Positions 26,760-34,858 of a stretch of DNA of 64,000 bases are shown here, piece by piece. Origin of the DNA: Clostridiales bacterium (lineage in GTDB: Bacteria > Bacillota > Clostridia > Oscillospirales > Acutalibacteraceae); NCBI GenBank assembly GCA_019415945.1, contig DXYF01000016.1, positions 62,001 to 126,000 of the forward strand. Reading direction: 5' to 3'. A program made the position numbers and the translations under genes. The stretch's first letter is position 1. Each line of letters starts with the position of its first letter. The notes below the pieces were generated by a model. That model made no database searches and was not told the DNA's origin. It saw only the letters and a list, made by a program, of their open reading frames with translations.

Positions 26760-27529
26760 TCACTTATGAAACACAAACAAATACTCGTGTGCGATGAGCA
26801 AAAAATTATATTTCACGCTGTTTGTTTTCCAATAACCTGTTGCCCTGCAATTATGCTGTTCCTTTATGATGATTTCCTTTAGCTTAAAGCCTGCGTCTTG
26901 AAAAATTTTCATTACATCAAAACTCATCGGAACCATATGCCCTTTCTGACGGGTATCTCCCATAAGCACTGCACAAAACTTATCTTTCTTTAGTACCCGA
27001 TAACTTTCGGCTGCAACCTTTTTCATTTCTTCAAGAAAATCCTTGACTTTGAGTTGGGATAAATCTCCGTCTATGCCGTCGCTGTATTTGATAATATCGG
27101 CATAGGGCGGATAATATCGGCATAGGGCGGGTGAGTGCATATCAGGTCAATACTCTCATCAGGGATAAACTCCAGATTTCGTGCGTCACCTTTTTTAATA
27201 TACACTTTTCCTTTTGCCTGTTCATAATCAAAATCAATCTTTTCTCTGCACCGTTCTAAAGCAACATCGTTAATATCAACTCCGATTATATCCCGATTCA
27301 ACAGCTTTGCTTCAACTAGCGTTGTTCCGCCTCCTGCAAACTGGTCAAGCACTAAATCTCCTTCTTTTGAATAGCGGAGAAGAATATTGCGAGGAATGTA
27401 CGGCGACCAGTTACCTCTCCATTTTGCATCGTGAGTTGCCCAATCTCCACGTTTCGGAAACGACCAATGCGTTGTCATTTCCAATTCAAAATCTTCAGGT
27501 TCCCATTTTGTTATCTTTTTATTCGGCAC
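26760..27529 (-). pseudogene. Site-specific DNA methyltransferase (N4-C/N6-A) broken by a 20-bp tandem duplication
   Basis: GTG 27529 overlaps the stop of the upstream gene. The N-terminal half has the SAM-binding motif VLDQFAGGGTTLVEAKLLNR and the catalytic motif IV in ICTHPPYADII. Just there, 20 bases are repeated in tandem (27091-27130), shifting the frame. The remainder (KYSDGIDGDLSQLKVKDFLE, FCAVLMGDTR) continues in another frame to 26760. Removing one copy restores 249 codons. It belongs to the beta-class amino-methyltransferases and is part of the restriction-modification island. A precise duplication of this kind could also revert. Confidence 0.85.
27091..27130. repeat. 20-bp perfect tandem duplication within methyltransferase motif IV
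   Basis: GATAATATCGGCATAGGGCG occurs twice head to tail (27091-27110 and 27111-27130). It encodes the catalytic PPYADII region. Twenty is not a multiple of three, so the duplication causes a frameshift. Confidence 0.97.
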
Positions 27530-28062
27530 TATACAAGCCCCATTTCTATAAGATGGTTATATAACATATTTCTTCCTGACCAATTCCAATATGTAATATC
27601 CTGCTCCATAAACAACCACTTAATGGCAAGTAAAATAATTGCAATAGGTCTTAATATTCCATCTCCATCCGGAAAAACTACATTTTCTAATCCCTTAAAA
27701 CTATATTCATTAATTTGAAAAATATTGATAATTTGCTTCGCAACTATATCGTATTCATGCTCATAGTTGTTTTTTACATAGTTTAAAACTTTAAATATAT
27801 CATTATGAGAAGGGTTACTATACCTTCTATTCTTTTTAAAATACATTCCACTAATATTTACCGTAAAATCAAAACCCTTGTTCAAACCTGTTGGTCTTTT
27901 GAGAATAATTGAATATTCACCATAGTGCTCTACGATATAGTGATATTTGGAACAATTTTCACCTTTACCAATTCCGGGTTCTTCTAAAGTAAATAATTTA
28001 GCAACTTCTATTCTGATGCCGGTTCTATTATCAGATTGAAGATTGTATTCAATATTATGCAA
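27529..28062 (-). CDS. Unrecognised protein in the restriction-modification operon
   Basis: About 177 residues from TTG 28062 (GGAGG about 11 bases upstream); the open frame extends to an ATG at 28086, inside the overlap with the endonuclease gene, so the start is uncertain. It has GIRIEVAKLFTLEEPGIGKG, HYGEYSIILKRPTGLNKGFD and a C-terminal FPDGDGILRPIAIILLAIKW. I do not recognise the family. It is squeezed between endonuclease and methyltransferase with overlaps at both ends, so it is surely part of the same system, perhaps a second restriction subunit or specificity factor. Confidence 0.6.
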   Translation of the reverse strand: MHNIEYNLQSDNRTGIRIEVAKLFTLEEPGIGKGENCSKYHYIVEHYGEYSIILKRPTGLNKGFDFTVNISGMYFKKNRRYSNPSHNDIFKVLNYVKNNYEHEYDIVAKQIINIFQINEYSFKGLENVVFPDGDGILRPIAIILLAIKWLFMEQDITYWNWSGRNMLYNHLIEMGLV

Positions 28063-28069
28063 TGCAATG

Positions 28070-28726
28070 TTAACCTCCATATGCAATTCTTACATCATAA
28101 ACAAATTGCTTTTGAAAATAAAAAGCATGGTTTTTGTTTGAAACTTTCCGTCCGTATATTTTTGAATAAACTGGATGATAAGGCTTAGAGTCCTTGCTCC
28201 TAACCTGAATATGCCTACCGTTTGATGTATGTATAAATCCATCCTTTGATGTTTCAATGTGTTCTTTTAACTGTATGCAAATAGAGTAATAATCATCTCT
28301 CCAAATGTTCAAAAGAGAAGAAAACTCGGGTTTTGACAAATCAATATGAATTGCATCAAGAAACATCCAGTTATGCGGATCTCCGACTTTGCAAACAGGT
28401 ACATACAACATATTGTTGATTTTCTCGTATAAGTGTGTTTCTTCAAACGGTTTTTCAACAATTAGTTCGTCAATAATACTTGCAATTTGCGTAATAAAAA
28501 CTGTCTCAAGAGGTCTACCTGTTGCATCACATTTATTGCTCTTTAGTTCTCCGTCCTCAAAGCCGATGTTTGCATTATCAAGTTTCTTTCCTAAAGCCAT
28601 TTCCAGTAATTGACCGGTTTTGCCTTTGTTCTTGATAATCATAGGAAAATCTAACTCTTCAAAAATATCCGCAAAAGGGATATTGCAAATGGTTTTAATT
28701 TTTGCCTGTGCTTCTTTTAACTTCAT
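28070..28726 (-). CDS. MutH/Sau3AI-like type II restriction endonuclease
   Basis: A 218-residue protein. ATG 28726 follows GAAGGTC. Residues about 35-85 match the MutH/Sau3AI nuclease core: GKTGQLLEMALGKKL, then FEDGELKSN (the E-x-K of the active site) and DATGRPLETVFITQI. In MutH an Asp lies 7 residues before the active-site Glu; here that position is Asn, though other acidic residues are close. This family cuts GATC. The neighbouring Dam-type methylase would protect GATC sites, making a coherent system. The remainder (LYVPVCKVGDPHNWMFLDAI) is family-like. Assignment by motif only. Confidence 0.75.
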   Translation of the reverse strand: MKLKEAQAKIKTICNIPFADIFEELDFPMIIKNKGKTGQLLEMALGKKLDNANIGFEDGELKSNKCDATGRPLETVFITQIASIIDELIVEKPFEETHLYEKINNMLYVPVCKVGDPHNWMFLDAIHIDLSKPEFSSLLNIWRDDYYSICIQLKEHIETSKDGFIHTSNGRHIQVRSKDSKPYHPVYSKIYGRKVSNKNHAFYFQKQFVYDVRIAYGG

Positions 28727-28808
28727 AGTTATTGACCTTCTTTCCAAAGGAATAAACTGCACATATTGCGCAGTTCAAATAATCATATATAGGGTATTAA
28801 GTATTAAT

Positions 28809-28843
28809 CTGATAGTGCAGAAAAAATTTTTCTGCACTATCAG
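28809..28843. terminator. Near-perfect palindrome, probable terminator
   Basis: CTGATAGTGCAGAAAAA (28809-28825) and its exact complement (28827-28843) form a 17-bp stem with a single central base. The A/T runs give a terminator look on both strands. It lies between the zinc-ribbon gene and the endonuclease gene on the minus strand. Confidence 0.65.
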
Positions 28844-28859
28844 CACTTTTGTTAGGGAT

Positions 28860-29012
28860 TTAACTATCACTCCTACATTCTTTGCACCAAGACTGCGGAA
28901 TGATTTTTTCATCGCCCATATTTCTGTAACCAAAAAGCTCTTCTATCTCTTCTTCTCCGTGAGCAATTTTACCACAGTTTGGACATTCTGCATATTCACC
29001 ATATGGCATCAT
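28860..29012 (-). CDS. Small zinc-ribbon protein (50 aa)
   Basis: ATG 29012 follows GGGGGTGAA. The product begins MMPYGEYAECPNCGKIAHGE and ends SWCKECRSDS. CPNC and CKEC make a complete zinc ribbon. It starts 15 bases after the dam stop, so it is probably co-transcribed. I do not recognise a family. A DNA-binding or regulatory helper of the restriction-modification system is possible. Confidence 0.6.
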   Translation of the reverse strand: MMPYGEYAECPNCGKIAHGEEEIEELFGYRNMGDEKIIPQSWCKECRSDS

Positions 29013-29027
29013 TTCACCCCCCTTTTT

Positions 29028-30092
29028 TTAATAATTTTTAATCAACAGTTCATTTATTTTTCCTCTGCCTTTGCCTTTGCTGTTAATAGCTCTGTTTGCC
29101 GACACTCGATTTATGTTAAGCCCAGCATACAGGCCATCAAAGAATTCGTCATTTTCATCTACATTCTTCGGATCTGAATTACTTGCCATTACTTTCGCTG
29201 TTTTAAGTGATTTAATAAATTCGGCTAATTTAATCTGATCTTCATCATTAAAGTCATCAGCATTGTATGACGTAAATTCAGACGTCTTTGTCAGCGGTCT
29301 GTATGGTGGATCGAAATATACTAAAGTGTTTTCATCAACTACATTTTCAATGCAAGTATAATCGGCTGTCAGAATAGTAACGCATTGCAAAAGCTCTGAA
29401 GTTTTTTTGAGGTTATCAATATCGCAGATTTTCGGATTTTTATAAGCTCCCATCGGCACATTATACAAGCCTTTTCTGTTGACTCTATACAAACCGTTGA
29501 AACAGGTCTTGTTCAGGTAGATAAACAATGCTGCCCTCAACAACGAATTGTTTTCATCCGGTTTCTGAATTTCTGCGTTGAACCGCTCTCTCTGCTGATA
29601 ATAGTATTCTTTTCTGCCCTCATCATCTCTTTTAAGGTGCTCATTTTCATACTTCATCAGCAATTCTATTAACTGATTTACATTTTCTTTTACTGCTATG
29701 TAAGCGTTCATCAGCTCGGCATTCGTATCGCATATATAGACCTCGTCCATTTCATATGTGTTGAGAATATCAAACAGTACAGCTCCTGCTCCGACCATAG
29801 GCTCACAATATTTGCGTATGGTTGTTCCCATTCCGGCAGGATAGAATTTTCTGATTGTAGGCAACAGCTGTCCTTTACCGCCTGCCCATTTCACAAAGGG
29901 TTTTGCAGGATTTTTATTGTCATATCTTATTGTTCTTCCGTCAACAGGCTTTACAGCGTCCTTTGGTATTATCCACATATTTCCGAGCATAGCTACATCG
30001 GGAATTCTGTTTTCCTGACACAAAGTTATAACTCTCCTATGGGATATACTCCATTTTTCTGCGGCTTCACCAGCAGTCATATAAGCAAACAT
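29028..30092 (-). CDS. dam: Dam-type DNA adenine methylase with N-terminal helix-turn-helix
   Basis: A 354-residue methylase. ATG 30092 follows GAGGTGATAGA; the open frame continues upstream without a site. Residues 1-55 (MTAGEAAEKWSISHRRVITL) form a MerR/excisionase-like DNA-binding head. The catalytic body has FVKWAGGKGQLLPTIRKFYP (motif X and SAM site) and TLVYFDPPYRPLTKTSEF (motif IV DPPY), characteristic of DpnM/Dam enzymes methylating adenine in GATC. The MutH/Sau3AI-like endonuclease downstream matches that target. It diverges from the WYL-regulator operon; the 216-base gap holds both promoters. Confidence 0.9.
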   Translation of the reverse strand: MFAYMTAGEAAEKWSISHRRVITLCQENRIPDVAMLGNMWIIPKDAVKPVDGRTIRYDNKNPAKPFVKWAGGKGQLLPTIRKFYPAGMGTTIRKYCEPMVGAGAVLFDILNTYEMDEVYICDTNAELMNAYIAVKENVNQLIELLMKYENEHLKRDDEGRKEYYYQQRERFNAEIQKPDENNSLLRAALFIYLNKTCFNGLYRVNRKGLYNVPMGAYKNPKICDIDNLKKTSELLQCVTILTADYTCIENVVDENTLVYFDPPYRPLTKTSEFTSYNADDFNDEDQIKLAEFIKSLKTAKVMASNSDPKNVDENDEFFDGLYAGLNINRVSANRAINSKGKGRGKINELLIKNY

Positions 30093-30237
30093 TCTATCAC
30101 CTCGAATATTACTGTTTTTATTATATTCTAATTCTGGAATAATAGCAATACTATTTTTATATAAAAAAGAAAGTTCAGATCTATGTACTTTATCCATAAG
30201 AAAAAACTCACTTTCTTTTGTAAAAGTTATTTTTTTC

Positions 30238-30266
30238 TTGAACACACTATTTTCAGGTGATATACT
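30238..30266 (+). promoter_or_regulatory. Promoter of the WYL-regulator operon
   Basis: TTGAAC (30238-30243), a 17-base spacer and TATACT (30261-30266), 42 bases before the WYL gene start. Confidence 0.65.
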
Positions 30267-30308
30267 AAATATAAAGAATATACTTACCAAAATATTATGG
30301 AGGATACT

Positions 30309-31301
30309 TTGAGCAGAAATAAGAGCAGAATATTAATGCTATACAGAATACTGGAAAAATACACTGATGAAGATCATCAATTATCTATGGAGGAGATTTT
30401 ACAAAAGCTCTACAACAAAGGATTTGAATGTGAACATGACTCTGTAAAAAGAGATATTAAATTACTGCGTGAAGATTTTGGCGTAGAAATAATTTCAGGC
30501 AGAGGTAGAAATGCTACCTACTTTATCGGAGACCGTCTTTTACAAAACGCCGAAATAAAATTATTGTTAGACTCTATTTATGCCTCTAATATTATTCCAA
30601 ACGGCATTGCGGATAGTATATCAAAGAAGTTGAGAAGCACCGTCAGCATATATGATGCAGAAGCATTAGACAGGAGTATTTTAGGTATCAATATTGCAAA
30701 AAGTGAAAACAAGAGAATACTAATCAACATAAATAATATTGTGCACGCAATAAATAATAAAAAGCAGATTTCCTTTGAATACCGTCATTGGACTAAGGAT
30801 AAGGTCCTGAAAAACAGAAATGGAAAATCATATTCATTAAATCCGTTTACACTTATTTGGGCAGACGGTAGATATTATCTTTATGGATATGACACCAAGG
30901 AAACTGATGGTATTCTTAAAGAAAGAGTTTACAGAGTTGACAAACTCTACCATATTGAACAGTTGGAATTTGAAATAAGAGGAAAGGAACAGTTTTCAGA
31001 ATTCAATCCGGATACATATGTATCCCGAAGAATCGGCATGTTTTCCGGGAAAGAAGAATGTATTACTGTAAAAATCCCCGAATACTTGGTAGGTGCATTT
31101 CTTGACCAATTTGGTACAAACATTGAAATTTGTGATGACGAGCAAACAGAATATTTACAGGTTTCCTTTTATGCTGTTCCGTCTAATATATTTTTAGGAT
31201 GGATAATTGGTCTTGGTAATGTAGAGATTTTACAGCCCGATAATGTGAAATCAAAAATGATCGAACTTTTAAAAAAGAATATAGATTTATGTCAAGGATA
31301 A
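30309..31301 (+). CDS. WYL-domain transcriptional regulator
   Basis: A 330-residue regulator. TTG 30309 is chosen because GGAGG (30299-30303) sits 5 bases upstream; an ATG at 30297 overlaps that site. The N-terminal winged HTH has MEEILQKLYNKGFECEHDSV and KRDIKLLREDFGVEII. The WYL domain has ISFEYRHW and NPFTLIWADGRYYLYGYD. A C-terminal WCX-like region follows. WYL proteins commonly control phage-defence operons by sensing nucleic acid or nucleotide ligands. The gene is followed immediately by a hairpin and the helicase gene. Confidence 0.88.
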   Translation: MSRNKSRILMLYRILEKYTDEDHQLSMEEILQKLYNKGFECEHDSVKRDIKLLREDFGVEIISGRGRNATYFIGDRLLQNAEIKLLLDSIYASNIIPNGIADSISKKLRSTVSIYDAEALDRSILGINIAKSENKRILININNIVHAINNKKQISFEYRHWTKDKVLKNRNGKSYSLNPFTLIWADGRYYLYGYDTKETDGILKERVYRVDKLYHIEQLEFEIRGKEQFSEFNPDTYVSRRIGMFSGKEECITVKIPEYLVGAFLDQFGTNIEICDDEQTEYLQVSFYAVPSNIFLGWIIGLGNVEILQPDNVKSKMIELLKKNIDLCQG

Positions 31302-31336
31302 ATAGGGGGTACTATATGCCCTTATTTATCCTTTTT
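31294..31336 (+). promoter_or_regulatory. Terminator-like hairpin enclosing the ribosome site and start of the helicase gene
   Basis: AAGGATAAATA (31294-31304) pairs perfectly with TATTTATCCTT (31323-31333), then TTT. The loop contains AGGGGG (31304-31309) and ATG 31316, the best start of the downstream helicase gene. The stem covers the WYL stop codon. It could terminate most transcripts and hide the start in those that continue. Confidence 0.6.
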
Positions 31337-34300
31337 ATTATGTTATACTATATAGTGACAAATCTTAACGAGGTGATAACTACGAAACAATACATAGACT
31401 CAGTTTTAAACGACAATGTAAACGGCCTTTTTCTTTGTGAACTTCCCACAGGATACGGAAAAACTTACACAATCACAAATTGTATGCGAGAATACGCCGC
31501 AAATCCTAACAACACAAGAAAAATAATATACCTTACAACCCTCAACAAAAATCTTCCGGAAGAGGATTTAAAAAGAGCATATAATGATGAAAAATTATAC
31601 AATAAAGAGGTACTGCGAATACGTTCAAATTTTGATGAAGTTGTAGATAAAATCCCTGTTCTTGATATTCCTGAAGAATTTATATCCGCTGAATATTATG
31701 AACTTGAAAAAGCAATAAGAAATTACAAAAAAATAAAAAACAGCAATATAAACGATACTCAATATCAACAGATGTTAGTTGATATTGTTAACAGGGCAGA
31801 AAGAAATTTCAGGCACTTTGTTTCCGATACACTGAAAAAGAGGTTTTCAAATAAAAAAGACAAGCTAAAAGCAATAAAGAATGATGCAAATTACAAGTGG
31901 ATAGGTGCACTTTATCCTGCAGTATTTGCTGATGAAAGAAAGATTATTCTTATGAGTATCAGCAAATTTATGAAGCGAAATTCTGTTATAGTAGAACCTA
32001 GTTATGAATTTATAAAATCTCCTTTATTTACCGATTCAATCATTATTGTTGATGAATTTGATGCGACAAAATCCACTATTGAAAATGAGCTGATTGAAAG
32101 AGCTGTTTCAGTTCGAGAAGATTATATTTCTGTTTTCAGGCAGATATTAAGAACTTTTAACACGGATTATTTTTCAAACAATCTTAAAAAGGCTATTGAC
32201 TCAATTGACTATAGTAAAGGTAAAATAATTACCTTTGCAAAGTTGAAAAAAGAGGCGGATGAAATTGCCAATGAATATCACACTAATCTGAGTATAAAGG
32301 TAAACGAAAATCATATTGACAGAAAACAAAATTTCCTGTTCAAGGATGCTACCTACCACTCTATACTAAATGGAAATGCAAAGTATATTCGTGCAACAAA
32401 GGATAAGGAGGAAAACATTGTTAAGGTTTTCTTTGAGGATAAAAAAACATTCTTTGAAAACCGCAAAAAAGACGATATTGTAATTTATAGCTTTTTAAGA
32501 AATATTAACAGATTTTTACTTCACTTCAGAAGATTTCTTTTTCACTGGGCTAATGAATATATGAACATCATCAACAAGGAAAGACCGTTTATTGCTGATG
32601 CTATGACTATTGAAAATGCTATATCTACTATTATGAAAAAGCTTGAGCTTAGCAGTAACCAAAGCAAACTCCTGCTTGGTGAATTATGTGAGCAGAAAAT
32701 AAGTCAGAAAGAAAAACACAATATTCCAGACGATTCTTTCTACCAAAAAGGAATTGAAATCTTTGAATTTGAAGATAGCGACTCACACTTTGACTTTACA
32801 AATCTCCGTTTTATAAAACTATATGATACACCTGAAAAAATTATAGGATATATTTCAAAGCACAATGCTGTCATCGGACTTTCAGCTACCGCTGAAATAC
32901 CTACTGTTGTCGGCAACTACAATCTTGATTATCTCAGAAACTATCTGGAGAACGACTTTCATTCTACACCTGAAGATATGAAAGACAGAGTTAAAAAACA
33001 GATGTTCAGGCTTTATGAACCATACAAGGACAAAGGAATTAGTCTTAGCACCGAAGTTATCAGTACTGAGTACAGTGAAAGCAGAAGTGAAGATATTTGC
33101 AGAGAATTATTTGAAAACAATGATTTTTCAATGGTATGCGGTAATATTATTGACAATGAGTGTGAAGAAATATATTACCGAATCAGGTACTGCAATATTC
33201 TGTATGCTATGGTATCCTTCCTTAAAAATACAACACTAAAATCCATGCTTTACCTTGGAATGGCTCTTCCTGAGGAAAACAAAGCATCTATGAACTATAA
33301 TCTGCTTTTAGGATTAATGGAAAAGGCAATTTTATTTTGCGGACTAAACTATAACGCAACAGATACACTGTTTGTGCTTAAAAGCAAAAATTTTGAAGAG
33401 GATAAAAAAGTTCTGATTAATAAATTGGAGCAAGGAGAAAAAATTCTTATAATTTCTTCTTACAGTACAATCGGCGCAGGGCAAAATCTGCAATATGCAG
33501 TTACAGACAAAACAAACTATATTGAACTTGCCGAATGTAAAAATCCAAAGGATAAACGCCACTTTACAAAGGATATTGATGCTCTGTATCTTGGAAATAT
33601 TACAAATCTTACTACCAATATTTATACAGATGAAAAAATTACAGTTAACCAGCTGATAAGTATGTTGGTACAAATAGAAAGTCTGTATGAAAACGGAGAA
33701 ATCAAGCGTTCACAACTTAATAGTCTTATTAGAACAGCCTTTAATTCCTACTCTACAGGGCATACATATGAAAATAATGAACTATATAAAATTAAAAGTA
33801 TCCGTATGCAGGCAACAAGAGAAGTCATTCAGGCAGTAGGCAGAATGTGCCGCACATTTGTGAAAAACAGAAACATTAATATTTACATTGAGGACAAGCT
33901 GCTTGAAAAGATATATAGCGGTGAACTACGGAAAAGAATAATGTCGCCTGAGCTGGAGGCTATTGCTGTTTTGAGAGAAACTCTTGGAAGTGATTATTCG
34001 GATGAACGGCAGCGCATCCTTAATACTGCAGAAAAAATATCTTCAACCGGAATGTGGACTATTAAAGGCTTGCTTTACAGAAAATGGAACGAAAGGAGTA
34101 TGCAAATATGGCATGAATTAAGAGAGCTGGTGTTGACTTTTCCTACTGCAAATCAAAGCCAATATAATGCTGACTATAATTTGAAAATGCTTTATATTAC
34201 TGCCGGTAAAAAAATCAACAAATACCTTTACTCTCAGTACTATGATTTTGATGATGTAATTATTGATTTTGGTACAAGTAAAATTGACTTTCAAAACAGT

Positions 34301-34858
34301 GGCAGAGCAAAAATGAAGGGTATAACAAACGAAACTATTATTTATGAGGCAGGAGAGAAAAACTCTTATCTTCCATACGCGATGAAATATAGCGGTATGA
34401 GAGAACACTTCATTAAATTAGGTTATGCAACAACTTTTGAAAAAAATATGTATATGATGAGCCCTGTGCTTTTCCACAACATCTATAAAGGTGCATTAGG
34501 AGAAGTCTGCGGCGAGTTTATACTAAGCAGAGAACGGGGAATGAAATTAAAGCCAATTAATGACCCTGATAGATTTGAGTCCTTTGATTTTGAACTTAAT
34601 GACGGTATTTATGTTGACTTCAAAAACTGGAAGCCTACTTACCTGCAGGACAGAGAAAGCACTACTGAAAGAATACGGCAAAAGCTTGATACTATTAAGG
34701 GCAAAAGGGCATATATAATCAACCTTGTAGGAAACAACAATACGAAACCTACTATAAGCTGTGACGGAAAAATTGTAGAGATTCCGGGATTGATTGACCA
34801 AGACGGAAAACCTATAACCACAAATATTAATATGATAAGGAGTGAAGATTTTTTATGA
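31316..34858 (+). CDS. SF2 helicase fused to a C-terminal PD-(D/E)XK-like nuclease
   Basis: About 1180 residues. ATG 31316 has AGGGGG upstream but lies in a hairpin loop; an alternative frame start is ATG 31289. Motif I is LCELPTGYGKTYTITN (about residue 40), motif II is IIIVDEFDATKS (about 245), motif III is IGLSATAEIPTVVG (about 520), then ILIISSYSTIGAGQNLQY and motif VI REVIQAVGRMCRTF (about 840). The C-terminus has GALGEVCGEFILSRE and FELNDGIYVDFKNW; the E...D-x-K spacing resembles a PD-(D/E)XK nuclease. I know no named system with exactly this protein. It overlaps the next gene by 4 bases. Confidence 0.75.
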   Translation: MPLFILFIMLYYIVTNLNEVITTKQYIDSVLNDNVNGLFLCELPTGYGKTYTITNCMREYAANPNNTRKIIYLTTLNKNLPEEDLKRAYNDEKLYNKEVLRIRSNFDEVVDKIPVLDIPEEFISAEYYELEKAIRNYKKIKNSNINDTQYQQMLVDIVNRAERNFRHFVSDTLKKRFSNKKDKLKAIKNDANYKWIGALYPAVFADERKIILMSISKFMKRNSVIVEPSYEFIKSPLFTDSIIIVDEFDATKSTIENELIERAVSVREDYISVFRQILRTFNTDYFSNNLKKAIDSIDYSKGKIITFAKLKKEADEIANEYHTNLSIKVNENHIDRKQNFLFKDATYHSILNGNAKYIRATKDKEENIVKVFFEDKKTFFENRKKDDIVIYSFLRNINRFLLHFRRFLFHWANEYMNIINKERPFIADAMTIENAISTIMKKLELSSNQSKLLLGELCEQKISQKEKHNIPDDSFYQKGIEIFEFEDSDSHFDFTNLRFIKLYDTPEKIIGYISKHNAVIGLSATAEIPTVVGNYNLDYLRNYLENDFHSTPEDMKDRVKKQMFRLYEPYKDKGISLSTEVISTEYSESRSEDICRELFENNDFSMVCGNIIDNECEEIYYRIRYCNILYAMVSFLKNTTLKSMLYLGMALPEENKASMNYNLLLGLMEKAILFCGLNYNATDTLFVLKSKNFEEDKKVLINKLEQGEKILIISSYSTIGAGQNLQYAVTDKTNYIELAECKNPKDKRHFTKDIDALYLGNITNLTTNIYTDEKITVNQLISMLVQIESLYENGEIKRSQLNSLIRTAFNSYSTGHTYENNELYKIKSIRMQATREVIQAVGRMCRTFVKNRNINIYIEDKLLEKIYSGELRKRIMSPELEAIAVLRETLGSDYSDERQRILNTAEKISSTGMWTIKGLLYRKWNERSMQIWHELRELVLTFPTANQSQYNADYNLKMLYITAGKKINKYLYSQYYDFDDVIIDFGTSKIDFQNSGRAKMKGITNETIIYEAGEKNSYLPYAMKYSGMREHFIKLGYATTFEKNMYMMSPVLFHNIYKGALGEVCGEFILSRERGMKLKPINDPDRFESFDFELNDGIYVDFKNWKPTYLQDRESTTERIRQKLDTIKGKRAYIINLVGNNNTKPTISCDGKIVEIPGLIDQDGKPITTNINMIRSEDFL

